DNA of 64,000 nucleotides, taken from Pseudoscleropodium purum (lineage: Eukaryota; Streptophyta; Bryopsida; Hypnales; Brachytheciaceae). Each line of letters starts with the position of its first letter. The first letter of the stretch is position 1. The stretch is taken from positions 3,846,501 through 3,910,500 of the forward strand of contig OZ017799.1 of NCBI GenBank assembly GCA_963969395.1. The letters run 5' to 3'. Of this stretch, positions 13,001 to 25,220 are shown in pieces. The notes under the pieces were generated by a model, which ran no database searches, was not told the origin of the DNA, and saw only the letters and a list, made by a program, of their open reading frames with translations. The position numbers and the translations under genes are program-made.

Positions 13001-16000
13001 GCATCTATGGGTGGAGAACGATGGAAGCTACTCAGAAGAGGGGTTCAAGAATGTGAAAGGAAATATTTGGGGTAAAGAAGGCAACCTCTGGGAAAAGGTA
13101 GGTTTCATGATGTGAAGCCCCATTATTTCTTGATTGGAGTCTATTCGATTAAAGTAAGCGTATGGAAAGCTCAAAATTGGATGCAAGTACTTGGTTTGAG
13201 CATTCGATATATGTACGTTGGATGGATTAATTTTTTCCGGAGTTTCGGGTGATTGGTACGTATGTGTTGGATGCATTGGCTTAGGATATGAATTGTTGAC
13301 AACAGAGCAATGAGCCAACAGTCACGTCAAAGCATACCCTTGCTTATAATGTTTCATGTGTGAATTTTGATCTCAGGCGTCCATCAAGCTGTTGTATCCG
13401 TTCTTTTCATTGCCAACTCCGCGCTCAAATGTAGGGGTAGGGGATGGCAGTGCGCGGCATTCCAATAGGTTTCTGAGTTTGTTGGATCCTATGAGGATTC
13501 ACAAGCTTCTTCTGCTTGGGCACGAGGGCTCTGGGAGGAGCACCATCTTTAAACAGGTCAGTAATTGATCTTCTTTTCCAGATGAATTTGGAGGATGCGC
13601 ATTTGTGAAGGTCCTATGACGACCTAGTACGATTTGGTTTCGTTACTGTCAGTAGGCTGAATCCGATTGCCGATTTATGTTATTTTATCCTTCTCAATCC
13701 CCAAGGTGGCTAATCTAAGATAGAATGTTCACTTTGGAAGCTGATAGTCGATTATAGTAACTTTAACCCCTGAACGCTCCGACTTCCCAATTCTGGACAA
13801 TGAACAGGGGCTTTTATTGACCACAGAACGCTCGTTCATCCAAACCAATGCTTGACTTTTAAAAAACCACACTTTCTGTATGATGAATTTGATGAAATTG
13901 AGGTAAATAATATATATTTATAGAGATGAGTAAAAATATGCAAGATTGAAGAAAGGATTCTGGCGTTAAAGGGTTAAATGTATTTCTCTATCGTTTCCTA
14001 CTGTAGGGTTTGATTTCTTCTTTCTGTTTGTATATTTTGTTGCCTGCTTCGTAAGTGTTTTAATCAACTTTTATAGATACAGAGGCGGCCAACTGGGCAC
14101 TTAGAGGTCAATCGATCCAGTAGCGTACAACGTACAGATCCATCTTGTTTCAGCAATGCTCCGTCACTTCTAAAGGCCTCTGTGTCTCTATGTCCAATTG
14201 GGAATGCATTATCTAGTTCGGAATCATCCATCGTCACCTCATTTTGCTTGGCCGCGTTTTTCAGATTGAGTTATTTACCGGTATTACTTGGGTCACGATA
14301 TACTTTCAATTAAGCTCTAGTTCACTGAAGCGTTTCACGTTTAGGGGTTCAACAAAACTGCTGCTTTGTGATTTTGACTCTGGGGGTCTTTTGGTCCTTT
14401 AGGCAAAGATATTGTACAATGAAGGATTCACAAAAGAAGAACTCGTCAGTTTCAAAAGCCTGATCCAAGCCAATATTTATAAGTACTTGGCCATATTACT
14501 AGAAGGCCGAGAGCACTTTGAAGAGGAAGATGACGACCTTGCTAATGCACCAGCAAGTCAGGAACTGAGCTCTGCCACCGATCTAGAAAATAGCCACAAC
14601 TCTTCCTCTACACAAGCAGGTATGAATTTTTGTTTTTTGACTCATTGATAAAGGCAGTGGAAGTTGGAGTTCTGTGAAGGGATCATGATAATAGTGATGG
14701 TTCTCTGACCGTTCTAGTCGCTTTGCCATTTGATTTTTCAGACGCGGCAGGGTTTCTCAAGTGCAATGACGGGAAGCATAAGCAAAAGGAAACGTACGCA
14801 AACAATAATATATACAGACTAGAGCCTGACATGAAGGAGTTGAGCGATTGGTTCATGGAGAATATGGTCCATGGCAATTTGGAGACCACGGTTCCCCACT
14901 CTTCTACGCACATGCAGGATCATGCATCAAAGATCGAGCAATTGTGGCTCAATTCTGCTGTTCAAGCTACGTTTCAACGAAAAGCAGAACTGGCTTTCCT
15001 GCCTGATGTTGCTAGTGTCTTCCTGGATAGGGTATGCATTCTTGCTTTACTCTCAGAAGCTCTTTCAAATATATGTTCTTCAGATCGTTTGGCATACATT
15101 AATATTAGTATTATAAATGTGATTCTCAGCTGATACGCGTTCTGGTGTAGGTTGTGGAAGTCTGCAGGAGTGATTTCGAACCATCGGAAAGAGATATATT
15201 GCAAACAGAGGGACTTAGCCAAGGTTCTGGTCTGGTACAAATTGAAATCTCCTTGGACGATAAGGACTTCGGTTCATGGCAAGACGCTGATACAACATGC
15301 ACTGGACTCGACAGGTAACGCCTTAAAAATTGTTATTCAACTTAGATTCTTGTTTGGAAGCTTTAGGTGTACATACGTTATGCTGGAGTGGGTTGCTGAC
15401 TTGCTCAGGTGAATCATCTAAGTAGTTGGACAAGTCAAAATATGTTAAATCAGCATCACACTAAAATGGTAAAGTCTCGCTGTTTGGTGACCAGTATAGT
15501 GCTATTTTTCCATTTGCTGCAGGTACCAGGTTATTCGAGTTGGTGGCAAAGGCATGTCTGACCGCCACAAGTGGTTAGATATGTTCGAGGACGTTCGTGC
15601 AGTGGTCTTTTGTGTTTCTCTGAGTGACTACAATTCACTGTGGAACGATAGATCTGGCAATCCTAGCAACAAGATGATCCAAACACGGGATCTCTTTGAA
15701 AGCATACTGAGGCATCGCTGCCTCCAAGATACTCCATTCGTCTTACTATTGAACAAATACGACGTCTTCGAGGATAAAATAGAAAAGGGAGTGCCGCTCA
15801 CAACATGCCCTTGGTTCTCTGATTTCCGTCCTGTGGGCACATCCCACTACACGGCACAGAACCAGGCACAGCAGGCATACCAATACATCGCTCATAAATA
15901 CAAGGAGCTGTTTAATAGTGTGAATTGTACCGGGCGTAAGCTGTTCACATTCCAGCTGAATGCCCTTGACAAGACTACCGTTTCTGGAGCCTTTCAGTAT

Positions 16001-16138
16001 GTGAAGGAGATTCTTAAGTGGGAGGAGCACAAGGCTGCTGGCTGGGGCATGATTCCTGAAGAATCGTCTTACAGTACCGACGTCAGCTCTTTCTCTCAGC
16101 GCTCCATGCCACGTCAGCCTGATTTATTCAGAAGGTGA
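10051..16138 (+). CDS. XLG: Extra-large GTP-binding protein alpha subunit (XLG)
   Basis: Coding exons: 10051-10240, 10836-12250, 12342-12479, 12972-13097, 13377-13556, 14403-14619, 14718-15031, 15151-15314, 15523-16138; 3360 nt, 1119 aa, all phases consistent. XLGs are plant G-alpha proteins with a long N-terminal extension that pair with G-beta-gamma and act in immunity and development. Residues 1-400 are Ser/Pro-rich, including the AAEYGG and DSIPVAVPV blocks. A Cys-rich cluster begins RGCARCGK at about 402-450. The G-alpha domain starts near 600: P-loop GHEGSGRST (671-679), switch II VGGKG (921-925) and NKYD (992-995). Lys924 replaces the catalytic Gln, as expected for weak XLG GTPases. 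The first exon is supported by its phase-1 join; a later ATG at 10162 is an alternative start. The stop lies within aaggtgagc, a good donor, so an alternative C-terminus is possible. Confidence 0.93.
10423..10560 (+). repeat. Dispersed repeat R1, copy 1, inside XLG intron 1
   Basis: Shares ordered blocks (aggattgtgct, gggagatca, agagcc..a, cttgagatc, atcaatgcatg-like, gaatttct) with 21942-22075 on the same strand and with 54680-54790 on the opposite strand. The copies sit in or beside gene regions. No coding capacity or clear terminal repeats are visible. Confidence 0.5.
13767..13973. mobile_element. TTAA-flanked MITE in XLG intron 5, 207 bp
   Basis: TTAA at 13763-13766 and TTAA at 13974-13977 bracket termini cccctgaacgctc and, on the other strand, ccctttaacgcca. 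The TTAA target and CCC ends are typical of piggyBac-type elements. Related ends occur at 36820/37743 and 40648. The element lies wholly within an intron and has no coding capacity. Confidence 0.5.
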
Positions 16139-17890
16139 GCTTCTAATATACTCTTTTGAGCTTTGACATAATTTAGCACGTTGTAAAATGGACCAGGGCT
16201 CCAATTTGAACAATAGTGTATATTGCTGTTCAGTTTAGGCAGCATGTATAATGGGGTATGTTCAATGGGTTATTATTTTATTTTCCAGAACGAACACCAC
16301 GTGCACATCTATCCAAACTAGAGCACATCCCCATATTAAAGCAACCTACCTTAGCCTCTCGGCAGTTTTGTGATGTGTGTTATTGGAAAAAATGTTTCTT
16401 TTTTTTGGTTCACGTGTATGGGGTAATTGAGCCTTGCACGCACTGACCTATTGAGAATTGACAATTCAAAGCTTTCATGCACATGCGTGCGGTTGAAATG
16501 TGAAGTAGTCTTTTGGATAGTCAAGGACTCAAGGGTGTGAGTGGTACAAGTCCATGGGTCACTTCGAAGCATTTCTAAATTTACAGAGTTTCCTTTGGAA
16601 AATATACTAGAAGAATTTTTTTTCAATATCTGACTAAGTTTATCTTATTCGTAATATTGCTATGTCTTGACAGGCAACAATATTGAATGATATAGAAGTG
16701 GAGGATTGATCGATATGAATTGCATGAAGTGGAGGACTGCAGGTTGAGGTGAGTAAGTTCCACAATAGCTGCGATTGCAGGTGTGAGAGTGGGCACACCA
16801 CCAACTCCTGACTCAATGTACTCCATTTAGTCAGTAGGAATTACGAGACCTCCGATAAATTGTCATAGGCATTAGGAAAGAGGTGACGTGTTCTGCCGCA
16901 CCTGTTTGATATACATCTGTAGAAAGTCAACTTATACTATGATTTGCACACCAATGACTTGTATTTAGTGATAGCTAGGTCATGTAGGGAGTCCAATTAA
17001 ATTTGACTTTACGATTTTGGTGAGAGGATCTTTGCATTTATCAATACATGTACTTTACAAGCATTTTAAATTCTGTGACATTTTGTTGCCAACTTCAGCT
17101 TGGGTGCTTGAGCACTGGTTGAATTGTACTGTCAATATCCTCACCTCACTGAACTTTTCAAATGCCAGCATTGCAAGTTCAGCAGACCCACAAGAGCTTC
17201 TTAACTAACCCTTAGTCTATGGAACATGGAAGTGCATTTATAGATTCCAATCTGTAAAGGTGGAAGTGCAGTTGGTTGTGTTATAGTAAGTTAAATTTAG
17301 TGCACATCCACTGGTGCACTTTGCAATAAATTTTGCATCAAAGCATTTTTTTTTAATTGTGCAACAATTTTAGTTGTGAAATTAGACATTCTCAAAAATT
17401 CCAAATTTCAACAAGTGTAGGAACAATTTTTTCTTAATTTTCTATTGAATTTCAAAGTTACAAAATGCAATCCATATACAGGGATTAGGGTGTATGCTCA
17501 TGCATATGTTGTGTAATTGTTGTGAGTACTACTGTAGTGACAAAATTACATTACTTTCTATTACATAATATCTAAATATGTGAGACATCATTGTAATTTG
17601 AAGATTTTATAATGCATTGCATATTTGTGACATCTTAGTTTTCACACCTACAATTGTCTAATTACAATGTTTGGTGTAGTTTTTCATTCAAACAACATGA
17701 CACTTTGTTACATCAAATGTATTTTGCAATCAATTGTGATAGAAGGTTGGTATCTATAAACTAAACTTTGGAAACAATAGTGGGCATTGGTATTTGAAGT
17801 TGGAGTATGGTTTTCAAAAAATCATTTTTTTAAGGAAGAATGACATGTCAAAAAGTAGATTTTCTAAAGTTCTAATTATTCTCAAAAACC
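16139..17890. other. 3' flank of the XLG gene and AT-rich spacer
   Basis: Presumed 3' UTR followed by low-complexity spacer. Short open frames (for example 17017-17208) have no recognisable content. Confidence 0.6.
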
Positions 17891-17899
17891 AATCTCTAA

Positions 17900-19400
17900 G
17901 GTTGGAATCCCAAATCATTGAAGCTTTGGAAAACTTACTTTCTATTGTGTCCTCCTTTCTTTGATAAGATGGTTTTGAAAATCCTACTTCAAGTTCACAC
18001 TCAGGTGTCCACTAAGTATTTTTTAAATCCCAAATAATTGGAATTGTAGAGAATTTTCTTTTTGACAGGTTTTCTCCTTGATAAGATGGTTCACTCCAAC
18101 TTCCTACTGACACCCACTAAGTGCTTTTGAAATTTCAAATAATTGGAGTTGTGGGAAATCTGCTTTTTGGCAGGTCTTTTCTTTGACAAGATGGTTTTGA
18201 AAATCCACTCCAACTTCCTACTCTAGCACCTATTAAGTCCTTCTGAAATCCCAAATAATTGAAGTTGTTATGAATCTGCTTTTTGGTAGGTCTTTTCTTT
18301 GATAAGATGTTTTGAAAATCCACTCCAACTTTCTATTTTGACACCCAATAAGTCCTTTTGAAATCCCAAATAATTGTAATTGTGGGGAATCTGCTTTTTG
18401 GCAAGTCTTTTTTTTGACAAGATGGTTTTGAAAATCCACTCCAACTTCTTACTCTAGCACCTATTAAGTCCTTCTAAAATTCCAAATAATTGAAGTTGTT
18501 ATGAATCTGCTTTTTGGCAAGTCTTTTCTTTGATAAGATGTTTTGAAAATCCACTCCAACTTTCTATTTTGACACCCAATAAGTCTTTCTGAAATCCCAA
18601 ATAATTGTAATTGTGGGGAATCTGCTTTTTGAAAGGTCCTTGCTTTGATAAGATGTTTTTGAAATCCTATATAATTGGAATTGTGGAGAATCTACTTTTG
18701 AATAGGTCCTTCCTTTGATATGATGGTTTTGAAAATATGCTTTTTGACAAGTCCTTTCTTTGATAAGATGTTTTTGAGAACCTACTCCATCTTCCTACTT
18801 ATACTTACTAGGTATTTCTAAAATCCCAAATAATTAGAACCGTGAGGAATCTATTTTATAATGTGTCTTCCTTTCTTTAACAAGATGGTTTTAAAAAATC
18901 CAATCAAGTTTCCTATTCTGAACCCTATAAAGGGCTTTTAAAATCCCAAATAATAAATACTATAGGCAATTTGCTTTTTAACAAGTTTTTGTTTTATTTG
19001 ATAATTAAGATGGTTTGAAAATTCACTTCCACTTTTGAATCTAACACCTATTGAGAGCTTCTAAAACCCCAAATAATTAGAAATGTGGAGAATCTGCTTT
19101 TTGACTAGTCCTCTTTTCTTTGACAAGACAATTTTGAAAAACCCACTCCAACTTCCTATTTTGATGCCTACAAAGAGCTTCAAAAATCCCAAATAATTAG
19201 AATACTAGGGAATCTTCTTTTTTGATGTGTCTTCCTTTTTTTGATAAGATGTTTTGAAAAACTCACTCCAACTTTTTACTCTAACATCCACTAAGAGCTT
19301 CTAAAATCTCAAATAATTATAACTTTAGGGAATAACTTTTTTGACAAGATGGTTATAAAAAATCTACCTCAACTTCACACTCTAAAGCCTTCTAGGAGTT
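17900..19400. repeat. Satellite-like tandem array, unit about 115-120 bp, about 12 copies
   Basis: The motif aaatcccaaataattg recurs at about 18128, 18246, 18360, 18476, 18591, 18819, 18939, 19060, 19182 and 19305. Each unit also contains ctgctttttg, ctttgataagatg, ttttgaaaatccactcc and a ctattaagtccttct-like block. One short unit occurs near 18663. Central copies are most alike and edge copies more diverged, as expected of an ageing array. Confidence 0.9.
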
Positions 19401-19631
19401 TATGCACCTATACTTGCCAAATTTGCTGGGCTAGAATTTTACATTCATTTTTGAAGAGCCCTCAAAATTCTTGTCCCCCTCTGATACTCACCAAATGTGC
19501 CCTATAGATAGTTAATTAATCAATCACGAATACAATAAAAGGTAAAAGCTCATTAAACTTAGGATGAACTATGATTTCAAAGGTCATTGTTTGACTCACT
19601 AAAATTGAGTTCCTTGAGAATATTTTAAGGG

Positions 19632-19690
19632 GCCAAGAGCACTTGTCATCCCAAGTGCCAAGAGCACTTGTCATCCCAAGTGCCAAGAAC
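19632..19690. repeat. Tandem duplication, 25-bp unit
   Basis: The block gccaagagcacttgtcatcc is present at 19632 and 19657 with identical flanking ccaag, and a partial third copy follows. Confidence 0.85.
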
Positions 19691-19899
19691 CTTGGCAAGT
19701 GCCAATGCAAATGCTCTAATGTTGCAAAAATTGCATACAGAAGCTATGAATTACTCCTTCCATCTTGAAATGTTCTTCTTACTAGACAAAATGTTCCAAA
19801 TTAAAGTTAAAAATATGGAGTACAAAGTTTTCATGCACCTACTTTTTCTTTTACTTTTTTCACAGTTTTTCTCCACCTACTTTTCATCCGCTTCGTTTT

Positions 19900-20531
19900 C
19901 GTCCACATTTGGTGTGTCCATCACCTCTGTGGCGGCCATGAGTGGCGATGCGCTTGCTCATCCGCGTCACTTTCGCGCAGCGAGAGCGAGCCCAAATCAA
20001 AGTGAGAAAGGATTCCTTTCGCAAAGCCTTTGCCAGCGTCGCCCGCTCTTTCCGCGGCTTCCGCAGCGCGCGAGGCCCGGCGTCTCGCAGGGACGAAAGC
20101 GCAGCTGGCCCTTCTAAATGCGCCTGCTGCGCCCCAAGCCCGGCATCTCCCGCACGCTCCCATTTAGTCTCCCCTTTGGCTTTTTCCCCAATTGCACGCC
20201 CGCAGCAACGGCCACTCTACTCCGTTACCCTCCTCAATAATGGGAGCCTGGTCTGTCCATCAATGCACTGCAATGCTGGCGAACGAACTCGGTGTAGCTC
20301 CCGACGCAGGCTCAATGCCACTTGATCCTCCCAAAGCCCTGTGCATTGCGAACTTGGGCTCTCAATAGCTCGCGCTTTGGGTCTGGCTACGTCGCCGTGG
20401 CCTGGCCTGGGAGTGGGGATGTGGGTCCTTGCGTAGCCGGACCTTGCTTTGCTGGTTTGCGTAGCCGAAGGTGGCTTGTCGCTTTTGTGGGTATTAACTC
20501 TTTGTGGGTGTCGTGTGCTTCATCGAGATAG
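19900..20531 (+). promoter_or_regulatory. GC-rich promoter and leader of the DUF3511 gene
   Basis: Base composition rises sharply from AT-rich spacer to a GC-rich, CpG-rich segment directly upstream of the ATG at 20532. Overlapping open frames here (19942-20325, 19921-20163) follow from the high GC content and encode only Arg/Ser/Ala-rich sequence. Confidence 0.45.
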
Positions 20532-20810
20532 ATGGTGCTGGACCGGCCGCGTGACCCGCAGCCGCAGCAGCAGCAGGAGGAAGTGTTTCCGAGCCACCAG
20601 AACCCGGACCTTGCGCACCCGAGTCGTTACAGCAAACGCAAGATGCCCAGGTCGACGGAGTGGATATCGGCGGACCCCGAAGTGAAGCGGAAGAAGCGCG
20701 TGGCCAAGTACAAGATGTTCAGTGTGGAGGCCAAAGTCAAGGACACGGTGCGAAGCTCCTGTCGGTGGATTAAGAACAAGTTCATGGAAGTACGCTATGG
20801 CTGGGCTTGA
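20532..20810 (+). CDS. DUF3511 domain protein
   Basis: An intronless 92-aa frame. Residues 1-40 are Pro/Gln-rich and disordered. Residues 41-92 carry the plant-specific DUF3511 block: EWISADPEVKRKKRVAKYKM, then CRWIKNKF and the terminal VRYGW before the stop. Family members are small basic plant proteins of unknown biochemical role. Length, the single exon and the C-terminal position of the domain fit the family. The ATG is the first in frame after the GC-rich leader. Being highly basic, it could act in the nucleus, but that is inference. Confidence 0.85.
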   Translation: MVLDRPRDPQPQQQQEEVFPSHQNPDLAHPSRYSKRKMPRSTEWISADPEVKRKKRVAKYKMFSVEAKVKDTVRSSCRWIKNKFMEVRYGWA

Positions 20811-21002
20811 TCAAGAAACCAATGGGCTCCATCTCCTCACTCCCCACCCATTACCTCCACCTCCTGGAAACAGCCGTGGGGTTTTGCCTTCAAACCCTAA
20901 CTTAGATTCGTCATTCGCTTTTCACAGGCACTCATTCCTGTCAAATGTGGCATTCCTGCAGGATCTTGTATTGCAATGCAATGTCACATGCAATGTCATA
21001 TG

Positions 21003-21400
21003 ATGAGTGTTGTGCAGGGTAGATGGGATTCTTCTAGTGCTGTAGCAGGACTGCAGGACCGTATGTTTTGGAGCATTATCTCCATGGTCTCCACTGGGAT
21101 CTCCAATGATCCTTTTTAAGTGTGATTATTACTATTAATTAAACTACGAAGGGGGTTTATTATGCTGGACTTCAGATTACTTCAGGGTCAGGATATTGTA
21201 GCTTTGCTTGCATTGGACCATCACGATCCCTGTGTTGTGACGAGTAATGTGCAGGCTAGATATGATTCTTCTAGTGCTGTAGCGGGACCGTCTGACTTCT
21301 TCGAAGTTCCTAATGATCTCCTTTAAGTGTGATTACAGCTATTAATTGAACTGCGAAGTGGATTTACTACTTACACTCAGATTTCAGGATCACCATTCGT
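21003..21400. repeat. Imperfect direct duplication, about 230-bp spacing
   Basis: Blocks gattcttctagtgctgtagc, tttaagtgtgatta and ctattaatt(a/g)aact(a/g)cgaag occur in the same order from about 21010 and again from about 21245, with indels between them. Located just 3' of the DUF3511 gene. Confidence 0.65.
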
Positions 21401-21941
21401 CTGAATGGGCATGATGTTTTTGAGATTTTACTCATTCGATTTCTGTGATTCTTAAGGAGGGACATCCAGTAGCTAACCTTAGTTCCTATTACCAGACTGG
21501 TCAGGATTTTACATGTTTCTATTGGCTAATAAAAGAGAATTCCAATTGACCCAAAGAATGCTTCATGTTCATACTGAATGCAAAATTTTAAAACAGTCAA
21601 TGTTTTATTAATTGGTAAAAGTTCTAAGTTTTCCACTTGATTAGCTGTTGAGGTGTTGCAAGCCCTTATTCAGTAAGAACCTATTCTCCGAGGTTTTAGT
21701 GTTATTCTTCTCCATCCGTGGTGATTTTGGGTTTCCCTATCTTATCAACTATCATTGCAGTGTGTTAATTTACGTACAGCTGAGGACGGGATCAGGACTA
21801 GCGCATCGTGTTGAGGTATTTGGATGAGCTTCGACTTTAAACCTCAGTACTATTGGCACAACACTTCTGGCAATGGAGATTGAGCAAGGGACTTAAGGTA
21901 GAGGATACGATTTATGTCAGTTGAAGCATTTTCATCAATCT

Positions 21942-22075
21942 GTAGGATTGTGCTTTTGAGAGATTCGTACTGAGCTGTGGAGAGATCGTTTCGGATACAA
22001 GAGCCGAACATTCTTGAGATCTAATCTTCGATCAATGCATGTGTGAATTTCTATTACAACCGTAACATTCTTCAC
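21942..22075 (+). repeat. Dispersed repeat R1, copy 2
   Basis: Contains aggattgtgct, gagagat, agagccgaac, cttgagatct and atcaatgcatg in the same order as the copy in XLG intron 1. Confidence 0.5.
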
Positions 22076-22310
22076 CACTTGTAGACGGTCTCCTTTAACA
22101 TGAAAGAGAGCTTGGCATCTAGGAACAAATGTTCTTCCAACAGATGACAGGGCCTAACCTCTGTCTCTTGCAAAGAATGGTTTCTTGCTTTCATTTTTAA
22201 GAGTGTTTTGAAGACCTACATATGGTTTCATATAGAGTGTTATGAAGATTCAAAAGTGAGGTTGTAAATTCCCTTGAATGATAAGTAAGCAACCTCATTC
22301 CCATGCAAAG

Positions 22311-22490
22311 ATAAGTGGCTTAGCATGCAATGTTCTATTTTTTGCCACATGTTCTAAATGTCTAGCCTTTTGTTCACTGTTTGGATTTCAGCATACCAAT
22401 CATCACAAAAAAACCCACTGGCTTAGCACGCCATGTTCAAATTTTCCACATGTTCTAATTGTCTAGCTTAGTGTTTTCACAATTTGAATT
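22311..22490. repeat. Imperfect tandem duplication
   Basis: Blocks tggcttagca(t/c)gc, catgttcta and tgtctagc followed by an (a/g)gatttca-like end occur twice about 105-110 bp apart. Confidence 0.55.
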
Positions 22491-24498
22491 TCAAAAAAAA
22501 TTCTCAGTGCACAAGAAATCATAAAAAAAATCACTAGAATAGATGTATTGTTTATTTATTTTTGTACCACAATCTAATTTAGAATAACAGAGATCTTGTT
22601 TGGCACACTTGAAAAAAAGCTCTTTTTCACACTTCAAATGATATAGTCTTGCAATCCATGCAATCTAATGGGTTGAGTTTTTTTCTTGCACATTACTACA
22701 CACAATTTTTATGGTAGAAGTTTAAAAAAAAAGGTTCTCTTTTGAATTTTAGGTCAAAGCACCAAAAAATGGTAGTTCTTGACAATTTCTCTTGAAGAAC
22801 ACCCCCAAACCTTAGGACTTAGGACTATGTTACATCCCAAAATACTACATTGTTTTCATTTCTTGTCAAAAAGCTACAGTAAAAAAATATAAAGAAAATA
22901 TTGTGAAATTTCTTAGAAACTTTGACCAAATAGGTTTTAAGACATTAAAGTTCAATGTGAATGAAAAGTCATTTTAGTACTTTGCTATGATTGATTTTCA
23001 AAAGTAGAATTCTATTAATTTAAATTTTTGCACTATAAATAGTTCTTTGGGGTTCGAATCTTATGGTAGAAAATTGTGTTGCAAATCTAGTAATTAAAAT
23101 TCAATTATCATTCTTTAAATTGTCATTCAAAAAAATTGCTAATTTGAACTAGAAGGCTAAATTAAATTGCTAATGGTTCTGGAATGGATTTCAAAAACAT
23201 GCCAATCTTGATGGTGAGATTATTGTAGCAAGTATCCTACATCCTAAATTTTCTTGGTTTGAAGATTTATGAAAATTGAGTTTAAAAATGAATACTTATG
23301 CCTTGTTATTTAAGAAACATGTCATAATTACCCACAAAACATGACACTTCATAACTCACATCATTCACTAATCCAAATGGAATGAATCAAAGTTTTCTAT
23401 ATAGACATAATTCTATTCTATGAGAAAAAGAAAATTAAAGATCTAATTTCAAGTTTTTTCAACAAATGGGTAGTTGTTGCCTAAGCTCATATATTTTGCA
23501 TTCAAGAAGGTATATCTTTTTATCTTGGGCATTGATGGAAGTAAAAATCATATCATTCAAAACCATTTTTTTCAAGTACACTCCCTTATTTTCAAAAAGA
23601 AATTCCAAACATCAAAGTAAAATTAGACCTCATTAGCACTTATCCAAAATTCTCAAAAATCCATTATGTAACTTTGAACCTACAGGATTAAATAATCTAA
23701 ATTTATTTATAAATGTCACAGTCCATGTTAATAAAATAGATATGATAAAATTCTTATAGATAATTCTTGATAGTATAGATTGCTCACGATAATGTGGCCC
23801 ACACTAAGTAGAATTAAAAATGAATTCCTTTAGACATTACAGTAGAAAAACTATCACTTTCTAAGACAATGTGAAAAAATATAATTTTATTCTTTCAAAA
23901 ATCAACCTTGTAAAATTGTACTGTACATGACTATTGTCTACTATCTAATGTATCCAAATTTCACTATTGGCAAAATTATTATAAAAAAAGACGTTGAAAT
24001 GTTTAAAATATATTCTATTTTTAGAAAAAAGATTAATGAAAAAAATACAAAATTGGAGGGAATATTCTTATTTTATGCATCTATAAGGTTTATTTTGTCA
24101 ACTTGAATTAAAAAACAAGATGAAGTACCAATCCTAATAGTTGAGTATGGTATAGGAATATGTTGAATTATTTTTAGAAACTGGGATCAAACAAGTTGAA
24201 TGATTATGGAGTTGATTGAAGTTAAAAACATAATGTTTTTTTTTACCATCCCAAATAAAGTTAAGACTTTAACTTCTTTTACTATGATTTTTTTTTCATG
24301 GTTATTTTTATTGATAATTACAATGGTTACAAATCAAATTGGTTATATACCAACCAAGTTTTAGAAATAGAAGAGAACTTTTGCACGTGTGGTCTCAAGT
24401 TGTCCACCCTACCCAAGATGCTCTTCCCTAGGGAATACAAAGAAATCACAAAATTTTCAAATTCTCAAAGTGAAAAATTTTCAAATTTTGTTTCTATT

Positions 24499-24602
24499 AA
24501 GAATATTCTTGCCTATATAGAAAGATTCAATTCATTCTAATGATGAGAAAAAGAATATTCTTGTCTACATAGAAAGATTCAATTCATTCTAGTGATGAGA
24601 AA
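24499..24602. repeat. Tandem duplication, 52-bp unit
   Basis: Two nearly identical copies start aagaatattcttg at 24499 and 24551 and share agaaagattcaattcattct and a tgatgaga end; only a few positions differ. Confidence 0.85.
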
Positions 24603-25220
24603 GTTATAGAAAGTCTTGAAAGTTTAGAAAGTCTTGTTTGTTTTTCAAGCAATCAAAGTATCTTTTTTCAAAAAATAACTTACAAGATTCTCATTTTGAG
24701 TTTTTGTACGGGACTTGCCTGGGGAAGAGCATTTGCCATACTGTATCCAAATAATCCATATCATACAGCATTGGAATCATCTACAGAGGGACATGACCCA
24801 CAATCGCAAATTCTAATCACATAATGAAACCATTCAAAACAGGTGAAAGCCACAGGACCACGCTCCAACTAGACACTTCATGAATCAGACCGTAACACAC
24901 ATGTGAAGATAGACATGCACAAAGTTTCTTTCGCTTTATTCTTGGAAAGATGCCTGTTACAGGGCCATAGGCATCACAACTCGTGTGCACATCCAAGCAC
25001 ACGTTAATAAATGAAGTGCAAAATGTTTTAATCTTTGGCCAAGGAGTACAAGAGATAAATGGCGAGCTCATTACTGACCTGCGTGTGTAATACACAGAGT
25101 GAAATAATTGGCTTCCAACCAAGTCTGCTCATAACTTGAAAAGATATCTCCAAGAGGGAAGACCTATTTTTCTCATAAGGAATTCCTCAAAAATCACAAC
25201 GCAAAGCCAAGAAACCTTAC

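Larger units (their letters stand above)
20811..25134. other. 3' flank and AT-rich spacer
   Basis: 20811-22150 is of moderate GC content and is probably 3' UTR plus old duplicated sequence. 22280-24700 is strongly AT-rich with small tandem duplications. Nothing here looks like a gene; the 80-codon frame at 24298 has no recognisable features. Confidence 0.6.

Noticed and set aside
19942..20325. 127-codon GC-rich frame upstream of the DUF3511 gene
   Set aside because: Arg/Ser/Ala-rich composition, no motif, and overlapping open frames on the other strand; explained by high GC content.
23045..23060. ggttcgaatc resembling a tRNA B box
   Set aside because: No matching A box or cloverleaf can be formed around it.
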